Positions 15,341 through 19,700 of a stretch of 19,700 bases of DNA are shown here, in pieces. Source of the DNA: an uncultured Proteiniphilum sp. (GTDB taxonomy: Bacteria; Bacteroidota; Bacteroidia; Bacteroidales; Dysgonomonadaceae). The position numbers were made by a program, and so were the translations under genes. Positions within the stretch are counted from its first letter, which is position 1. Each line of letters opens with the position of its first letter. The DNA is taken from positions 1-19,700 of the forward strand of contig NZ_CALNAT010000107.1 of assembly GCF_937873925.1 (NCBI RefSeq), in the 5' to 3' direction. The notes under the pieces were generated by a model. The model ran no database searches, was not told where the DNA came from, and saw nothing but the letters and a program-made list of their open reading frames with translations.

Positions 15341-16606
15341 TTACTCGATAGGTTTATTGATCTCTTCCGGAACCCATTCGGCCGTTTCGATGGTGATCTT
15401 CACGTTGGCCGGCGTAGGAGGATTGGTCGGGTCTACACTACCGCCACCGCCATTAGACCAGGCATCGCCCTGGAGCGTAAGGGTAACGATATATTTTTTA
15501 GCCTGCGTGATTTTGGTTGCACCCGGGATAGTGGAGTCCCCAAATTTATACGACCAGTAGAAGTTAGGAGAGGTAAGCGTACTTGCATTACCTACCGGAT
15601 TGTCCGGATCAGTGGTCTCGTCTATGCTATATCTTCCATAAACAGTCAGGTAGGTATCGTTGTTACCGATAACCGGGAATGCATAAAAACCTTCATCGGC
15701 AACCATAGCCGTGGTGATGGGAGTACCGCCGTCAGCCGGATCCACATTGGCCGGCAGCATTGGAAAATCGCTACCCGTCCATTGGTAGAGGGGATCGGTC
15801 TCATAATCGGGAAGCGCATTATAGACAGGCTCATCTACATAGGAGCCGAAATGCACAGCGTCGGTACCATTGGCATAGAATTTGGCCCCTGCCGGCATAT
15901 ACTCTCTTTTGGGAACAAAATTGATAATGCTTTCCGGAGTAAAGCATGTCCAGGCTCCGGCATTTATCATCGAAACGCCGTCGAGGATAACAGCCGCTTT
16001 GTCGTAATTCTTCATTTGGTTAACAACCTTGACATACACTTTAGCGGGAATATACTCGAGCGTCAGAGTCGTCGCAAGTATAGCGGTACCGTCCGCTTCC
16101 GTACCGGCCCCGGTGAGGTTGTTACCTGCTCCCATCCATACGTTTTCGCTAATACAGTTGCTGCCCGTATTAGGATTGCCGTCAACTCTTAAAGCGACGC
16201 GGTTGGCCTGGGCAATCGATCCTACGTTCTCGAACGCTCCGGAAGACAAGGCTCCGGTATTCACAATCGCGAAAACATAGGCAGCCGAGGTCGAGGCTGT
16301 AATCGTCGGAACCACTCCGCCGGAAGCAATCTGTGCTCCGGTAAAAAACTTGGGCGGACAATCGAACGTATTACCATCCGCCTTCGTCACGAATATGATA
16401 ATATCGTTTACCTTAATGTCCTCGTCCACTGCATTCATGTCATTACTCCTGGTGGAGGCTCCGAGTTTTGGAAGTGCAAGTTTCAACTCGATCTTAGCTG
16501 GTTCTCCAACCTCATTATTATCCGTGTCGGCGCCATCTTTCACACAAGAGATGAGCGTAAGTGCTGCAAAAGCAGCAATAAAAAATTTGCTTGTTTTCAT
16601 ATTCAA
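15341..16606 (-). CDS. Major fimbrillin, FimA/Mfa1-like, cassette 1
   Basis: The 421-residue protein is a type V pilin: lipoprotein signal with lipobox LISC (Cys21), an acidic spacer, and a likely processing arginine in GASTRSND (Arg53-Ser54). Mfa1/FimA-like segments include VNDIIIFVTKADGN (about 66-79), AYVFAIVNTGAL, LEYIPAKVYVKVVNQM and KKYIVTLTLQGDAW. A Gly-rich linker precedes the final strand VKITIETAEWVPE, which would complete a neighbour by strand exchange. It is the first structural gene after the DUF3575-DUF3868 pair (43-bp gap). The 139-bp gap and hairpin behind it suggest it is the most abundant product, the pilus shaft. A second ATG two codons in is equally possible as the start. 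Confidence 0.88.
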   Translation of the reverse strand: MNMKTSKFFIAAFAALTLISCVKDGADTDNNEVGEPAKIELKLALPKLGASTRSNDMNAVDEDIKVNDIIIFVTKADGNTFDCPPKFFTGAQIASGGVVPTITASTSAAYVFAIVNTGALSSGAFENVGSIAQANRVALRVDGNPNTGSNCISENVWMGAGNNLTGAGTEADGTAILATTLTLEYIPAKVYVKVVNQMKNYDKAAVILDGVSMINAGAWTCFTPESIINFVPKREYMPAGAKFYANGTDAVHFGSYVDEPVYNALPDYETDPLYQWTGSDFPMLPANVDPADGGTPITTAMVADEGFYAFPVIGNNDTYLTVYGRYSIDETTDPDNPVGNASTLTSPNFYWSYKFGDSTIPGATKITQAKKYIVTLTLQGDAWSNGGGGSVDPTNPPTPANVKITIETAEWVPEEINKPIE

Positions 16607-16649
16607 TTATTTAATAAATACTGTAATTTTGCTATGATTGTAATCTTAT

Positions 16650-18023
16650 TTAATTTACCATTCTTGCTTTCTCTATTTCGCTCATATTTTTGGGAGCAAA
16701 ATTATCTCCGGCCTGAATTGCCTTTTTAAACATTCCTTCCGCTTTGTCATACTCATCCGTCATCATATGACAAATACCTATAAGATTAAATGCTCTTGGG
16801 TCGTTGTTGATCTGTTCGAGCAGAGACATTGCCGAAGGATAGTCTTTACGGTTGATCAGGTCAGTAGCTTTGTTCAAAATATCTATGGATGCGTTTTCTG
16901 CAGCGATCTTCGCATTAATCTCCCCCGTTTCGTCATAATATATCTGTATATATCCGGCATTCCGTAAATCAGGGAAAAAATTCTTAAGCATATACTTGTA
17001 TGGTTCACCCCCTCCAAGCTCCATAAGTTTTTTCTCGCGACCGTTGAGCAACTGGATATTATCAATTATATCGAGTACCTCATTACGGTATTTCATATCC
17101 GATTTCTCTACAAAATACCTCAAGCCTTCCCAATCTTCTCCTCCATTAAAGAGATCAAAAAGGTAATTATCATAGTTTTTACGCTTCTCCAGATAATTCT
17201 TGAGGGCGTTCATGCGCGCTCCGGATAATTTTGTATTTACCTCCAGAGTTCCTTCCGGAGATGAAAATCCGGCAATCATTACTTTCCCCAATTTAAGCCC
17301 GGGCGTACTTTCTATGACATCCAAAGCTCTGGTAACCAAGTCTAATGCAGCGGAATTATTTCTAAAAGACGGCTCAATGTCGACTCTATTCACCCTGAAA
17401 AATACGGTGGCACTATTGGCAGACCGGCTCTCCATCTTCAGCATGTCGTGACGATCTGCATATATACTCATTGGGTATACGAAAGAAAACTGATCGAGCT
17501 CTTTTTCTATTCTTTCCACAGGCATAACGGGCAGCGGATCCCTGTCATAGTGAGGAACAATTTCATATGGCACCAACATGTTGCTAAGGACATCCGCCGA
17601 AGCCAGATTCTCCATATCGCAACAACCCTCGATTTGCTGGTTTATCCTCAACGTGACGTTTTGCATCCATTTTTCATAGGGAATGGCCGCCGAATAATGA
17701 TAGTCGCCGTTACGTTTAGAGGCACGGGCATAAGATCCGGTGTCATTCCCAGCCCTTTCGTCCATAATACGTCTTCTTCGACCGGTCAAAACATACGGTT
17801 CCATAGCTTTGGAATGTTGACCGGCAATTAATGAGGGAGTGATAACCAGCATATAATCGGGACTCAATTTGTCCATGTTTATATCGAATGAAATCCGGAT
17901 ATGCGCTTGTTCTTTCTTCAGGGAGGCGTTAGTAATGACCGCCCCCTTATTTTTAGCAAAGAGGGCATTGCAACCGAATGCCGATAGCAAAACTATGATT
18001 GTTATTATTTTATTCATTTTCAT
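16650..18023 (-). CDS. DUF3868 / OmpA-like / TPR outer-membrane-associated protein of the fimbrial operon
   Basis: The 457-residue protein has an N-terminal signal peptide (MKMNKIITIIVLLSAFGC region, probably cut near Ala23). Residues about 25-175 match the DUF3868 type of N-terminal domain common in Bacteroides fimbrial loci. Residues about 205-365 look like an OmpA-family C-terminal domain (FFRVNRVDIEPSFRNN, KVMIAGFSSPEGT, NTKLSGARMNALKNYL), predicted to bind peptidoglycan. Residues about 385-440 look like a TPR (LINRKDYPSAMSLLEQINND, AFNLIGICHMMTDEYDKAEG). The start codon directly abuts the stop of the DUF3575 gene (TAG then ATG), so the two are translationally coupled. Role inferred: envelope-spanning support or assembly factor for the pili. 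Exact biochemical function is not known to me. Confidence 0.85.
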   Translation of the reverse strand: MKMNKIITIIVLLSAFGCNALFAKNKGAVITNASLKKEQAHIRISFDINMDKLSPDYMLVITPSLIAGQHSKAMEPYVLTGRRRRIMDERAGNDTGSYARASKRNGDYHYSAAIPYEKWMQNVTLRINQQIEGCCDMENLASADVLSNMLVPYEIVPHYDRDPLPVMPVERIEKELDQFSFVYPMSIYADRHDMLKMESRSANSATVFFRVNRVDIEPSFRNNSAALDLVTRALDVIESTPGLKLGKVMIAGFSSPEGTLEVNTKLSGARMNALKNYLEKRKNYDNYLFDLFNGGEDWEGLRYFVEKSDMKYRNEVLDIIDNIQLLNGREKKLMELGGGEPYKYMLKNFFPDLRNAGYIQIYYDETGEINAKIAAENASIDILNKATDLINRKDYPSAMSLLEQINNDPRAFNLIGICHMMTDEYDKAEGMFKKAIQAGDNFAPKNMSEIEKARMVN

Positions 18024-18617
18024 CTATTTTATCAGATAAACCAACGTAATAGCCGCCTTTGTCGGCCCAAAATAATTTTCCACTTCGCTCGACAGCTTGT
18101 CTCCGCATTTTTTACACTCAAACTTATCATATGTAAGGTAGTTGTATCCGGCTCCTATTTCAAACTCGAGGTTAAAGCGTTTACTTAAAATCATATTGTA
18201 CCCGTATGATATGCCGACTCCGATCATATTTCCCTGATAACGATATTCTTTGCGTATCTTACCGTTGAAAAAAACAGGAATATCGTGGCCGCTTATATTA
18301 TATTCTCCATACAGACCGTGAATACCTGAAAAATGACCGTTAAAGCGCTCACAAAACCAATAACGAAACGCTGGTTTTATAAGCCAATGCGCTAACTTCT
18401 TATTGTTTATTTCCGAACCTTTGACCTTCCACGCATTATAGGATCCGAATACTTCGAATGAAGTTTTTTGGCCAAGTCCAAACTCGATTCCCAAGTTAGG
18501 TGTCAGCGTTGGAATACCATAAAGCAGATTGGTTTTCACTGCCAGTTTATCCTGACAGACTGCCGGGATGTTTATTGCAAATAATACAACTAATAAAATT
18601 AAAAGATGTCTAATCAT
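18024..18617 (-). CDS. DUF3575 outer-membrane beta-barrel-like protein, first gene of the fimbrial operon
   Basis: DUF3575 proteins typically precede DUF3868 and Mfa1-type genes in Bacteroides fimbrial operons. The features are KTNLLYGIPTLTPNLGIEFG, the HWLIKPAFRYWFCERFNGHF segment and alternating beta-strand pattern to the C-terminus (AAITLVYLIK). I chose the ATG at 18617, which gives 197 residues starting MIRHLLILLVVLFAINIPAVCQ, a clear signal peptide. The frame stays open to an ATG at 18761, but that would put 48 basic, non-signal residues in front. Either way the gene starts more than 45 bp from the invertible site. With the 18617 start, the leader from the switch is about 190 bp outside the inverted segment. 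Likely an outer-membrane partner for pilus assembly; mechanism unknown. Confidence 0.87.
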   Translation of the reverse strand: MIRHLLILLVVLFAINIPAVCQDKLAVKTNLLYGIPTLTPNLGIEFGLGQKTSFEVFGSYNAWKVKGSEINNKKLAHWLIKPAFRYWFCERFNGHFSGIHGLYGEYNISGHDIPVFFNGKIRKEYRYQGNMIGVGISYGYNMILSKRFNLEFEIGAGYNYLTYDKFECKKCGDKLSSEVENYFGPTKAAITLVYLIK

Positions 18618-18809
18618 TCTTTGATATTTTCGTGTTATAATGGAGTTTAATAAATGCTCTGCTTCCACAAAATGGATCCCAATCCGTCCGAAGCGGATCG
18701 CCATAGTTCTTATTATTTTACGCCGGGGAAATGCAGATTTCACCCACTGGATAAATCTCATAATATGTTAAATTATTCATGCTTCCAAGTGTAATATTCT
18801 ATAATAATT

Positions 18810-18834
18810 GTCTCTTTCTTGTATAGAAAGAGAC
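18810..18834. repeat. Left inverted recombination site (IR-L)
   Basis: This 25-bp site consists of two perfect 9-bp inverted arms (GTCTCTTTC and GAAAGAGAC) around a 7-bp asymmetric core TTGTATA. The same 25 bp, with one mismatch, occurs in reverse orientation at 19041-19065. The arm-core-arm layout is that of a tyrosine-recombinase crossover site. Confidence 0.9.
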
Positions 18835-18955
18835 AAAAAAGTTTGAAGATGACTGCTTGGCTATACATAGATATAAATATGGTAGATATATTATTATCAG
18901 TGTTTTAAATAATATTTTTTTAGGGGATAAAGTAAAATATGGGGAAAAATTCCAC

Positions 18956-18979
18956 AAAATACATTTTTAGATGTATTTT
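18956..18979. repeat. 9-bp inverted repeat upstream of the switch promoter
   Basis: AAAATACAT (18956-18964) and ATGTATTTT (18971-18979) are perfect inverted arms with a 6-bp spacer, lying just upstream of the -33 region of the switch promoter. It could be an operator for a regulator or an UP-like AT-rich element. It inverts together with the promoter, so the spacing is kept in both states. Confidence 0.5.
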
Positions 18980-18980
18980 A

Positions 18981-19020
18981 TTCATTTCTCATAAAAAAAA
19001 ATAATTATCTTTGCAGTCGG
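18981..19020 (+). promoter_or_regulatory. Promoter inside the invertible segment (currently facing away from the fimbriae)
   Basis: TATCTTTG at 19006-19013 matches the Bacteroidota -7 consensus TAnnTTTG and is identical to the box of the tRNA-Phe promoter in this window. The -33 element is weak: no TTTG occurs 19-21 bp upstream (ATTCATTTC is there instead). This may mean the promoter needs an activator. The start would be near 19020, on the palindrome GAAGTTATAACTTC (19020-19033). Confidence 0.75.
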
Positions 19021-19035
19021 AAGTTATAACTTCTG
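19020..19035. repeat. Palindrome at the transcription start and direct repeat flanking IR-R
   Basis: GAAGTTATAACTTC (19020-19033) is a perfect 14-bp palindrome immediately downstream of the promoter. Part of it, TAACTTCTG (19027-19035), recurs in direct orientation at 19069-19077 on the other side of IR-R. These could be accessory protein sites for the recombinase or an operator. Confidence 0.45.
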
Positions 19036-19040
19036 GGAAA

Positions 19041-19065
19041 GACTCTTTCTATACAAGAAAGAGAC
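19041..19065. repeat. Right inverted recombination site (IR-R)
   Basis: Read on the minus strand this site has arm GTCTCTTTC, core TTGTATA and arm GAAAGAGTC. It matches IR-L at 24 of 25 positions; the single difference is in the second arm. The asymmetric cores are in opposite orientation, so recombination between the sites predicts inversion, not excision. Confidence 0.9.
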
Positions 19066-19112
19066 TTGTAACTTCTGAACTGTAATAAATAGGAAAAATC
19101 AGTATCTTAAAA

Positions 19113-19152
19113 TCCACATTTTCTACCGGAGCGTCCGGTTTCCTCCTGTGGA
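19113..19152 (-). terminator. Probable terminator of the recombinase gene
   Basis: On the minus strand an outer stem TCCACA/TGTGGA (19147-19152 with 19113-19118) encloses an inner stem ACCGGA/TCCGGT with a 3-base loop (19125-19139). A short T run follows (GATTTT). It lies about 30 bp after the recombinase stop and would keep recombinase transcripts from running into the fimbrial operon, leaving the switch as the main control. Confidence 0.65.
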
Positions 19153-19182
19153 AATAAGTTAAGGAAAGATTACCTCCAAACC

Positions 19183-19700
19183 TCAGACTCCTAGACTTTT
19201 CTTGTATTTTTCCAGCCGGACAAAACGGTTGAGCATATCATTCACTTCGCTGTCTACTTTTGCGGTAGATATGGAAGACAAATAGACCTGCGTGGTTTTT
19301 ATGGATGTGTGTCCCATGCACTGGCTGATTACCTCCACGGGTTTTCCGGCTTCGAGCATCAACGTCGCCCAAGTATGGCGCATAACATAAGTAGTGAGTT
19401 TGCAGGGAATATCCAGGAGCCGCCCTATTGCTCCCAGATGTCTGTTGATACGCCTTAACGCGGATCTTTCACAAAGGAAACGACCTTTGGCTGTTTCCCT
19501 GAGGAAAGGGAACACGTACGGATTACCCGCTTGCCGGTAGCGTAGCATGATTTCCTGCCCTTCCCCGGGGATGCAGAGGCGTATATACTGTCCGGTCTTG
19601 CTCCGGCGGTATTGTGCTTGCCAGTCTTTGGCGACCATATTCCAGGTCAGGTCGTAAATATCGTGAAATACCATTCCCCTGCAATACAGGCTGAAGAGCA
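19183..19700 (-). CDS. Tyrosine recombinase (site-specific integrase/invertase), 5' end outside window
   Basis: Only the C-terminal catalytic part is present (about 171 codons); the frame runs off the right edge. Reading from the edge it starts LFSLYCRGMVFHDI, where the Arg is the first catalytic residue. RRSKTGQYI holds the beta-hairpin Lys, YVMRHTWATLMLEAG the second Arg (with Tyr in the usual His place, as is common in Bacteroides relatives), GHTSIKTTQVYL the His and the nucleophile Tyr. The end STAKVDSEVNDMLNRFV is typical of this Bacteroidota clade, which includes invertases of phase-variable promoters. It lies 117 bp from IR-R and is oriented toward the fimbrial operon. It is the likely enzyme for the switch, but a remote recombinase could also act. 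Confidence 0.9.
   Translation of the reverse strand, partial: LFSLYCRGMVFHDIYDLTWNMVAKDWQAQYRRSKTGQYIRLCIPGEGQEIMLRYRQAGNPYVFPFLRETAKGRFLCERSALRRINRHLGAIGRLLDIPCKLTTYVMRHTWATLMLEAGKPVEVISQCMGHTSIKTTQVYLSSISTAKVDSEVNDMLNRFVRLEKYKKSLGV

Larger units (their letters stand above)
18810..19065. other. Predicted invertible promoter segment controlling the fimbrial operon
   Basis: Inverted 25-bp sites bound a 206-bp AT-rich interior (18835-19040) that contains one canonical Bacteroidota promoter box and no gene. The segment lies between the first fimbrial gene and a tyrosine recombinase. Known Bacteroides loci use invertible promoters between inverted repeats to phase-vary surface structures. Here the promoter now reads rightward, away from the fimbriae (OFF). 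After inversion its -7 box would lie at about 18862-18869 on the minus strand and transcription would start near 18855, giving a leader of roughly 240 nt to the ATG at 18617. The flanking 18618-18809 holds only this leader; I saw no other TAnnTTTG box there on the minus strand. Confidence 0.85.

Noticed and set aside
18618..18761. N-terminal extension of the DUF3575 gene to the ATG at 18761
   Set aside because: The extra 48 residues are basic and would bury the clear signal peptide that begins at 18617, so this stretch is better read as the mRNA leader.
18835..19040. A gene or small protein inside the invertible segment
   Set aside because: No open frame of useful length with a start codon on either strand; the segment is AT-rich and promoter-like.

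Overview
The window reads as a chromosome segment of a Bacteroidales bacterium (phylum Bacteroidota). The signs are the lpxK-punA-thiL gene order, promoters with the Bacteroidota -7 element TAnnTTTG, start codons without Shine-Dalgarno sequences, FimA/Mfa-type (type V) fimbrial lipoproteins, and a Bacteroides-type tyrosine recombinase. Genus and family cannot be fixed from this sequence; a Porphyromonas/Dysgonomonas-like relative is a guess.

Layout. (1) 1-3310, plus strand, housekeeping: lpxK (lipid A 4'-kinase), overlapping punA (purine nucleoside phosphorylase), thiL (thiamine-monophosphate kinase), then tRNA-Phe(GAA) with a clear promoter and a strong hairpin terminator. (2) 3332-4978, minus strand, accessory: a small hypothetical gene overlapping a small lipoprotein gene, a short AraC-type regulator, and a 58-codon remnant resembling the end of a type IX secretion C-terminal domain. 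(3) 4979-18617, minus strand: one nine-gene fimbrial operon. In transcription order it encodes a DUF3575 outer-membrane protein, a DUF3868/OmpA-like/TPR protein, then two successive pilus cassettes. Cassette 1 is major fimbrillin, Mfa2-like anchor, an 814-residue tip-like protein with a FISUMP-like end, and an extra fimbrillin-like lipoprotein. Cassette 2 is a second FimA-like fimbrillin, a second Mfa2-like anchor, and a 1004-residue tip-like protein with a BACON-like domain and an alpha/beta end. (4) 18618-19182: a 5' leader and an apparently invertible promoter. (5) 19183 to the window end, minus strand: a tyrosine recombinase whose N-terminus lies outside.

The most interesting signal is the switch upstream of the fimbrial operon. 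Two 25-bp sites at 18810-18834 and 19041-19065 match in 24 of 25 positions in inverted orientation. Each has two 9-bp arms around a 7-bp asymmetric core, the layout of a tyrosine-recombinase crossover site. They flank 206 bp holding the only canonical promoter box I can see near the operon. In this copy that promoter points away from the fimbriae, so the sequenced state looks OFF. Inversion would place it about 240 nt upstream of the DUF3575 start. The adjacent recombinase is the obvious candidate enzyme. The model is phase-variable, all-or-none expression of two co-transcribed pili, with GC-rich hairpins after each major fimbrillin gene that could let the shaft subunit be made in excess over anchor and tip.
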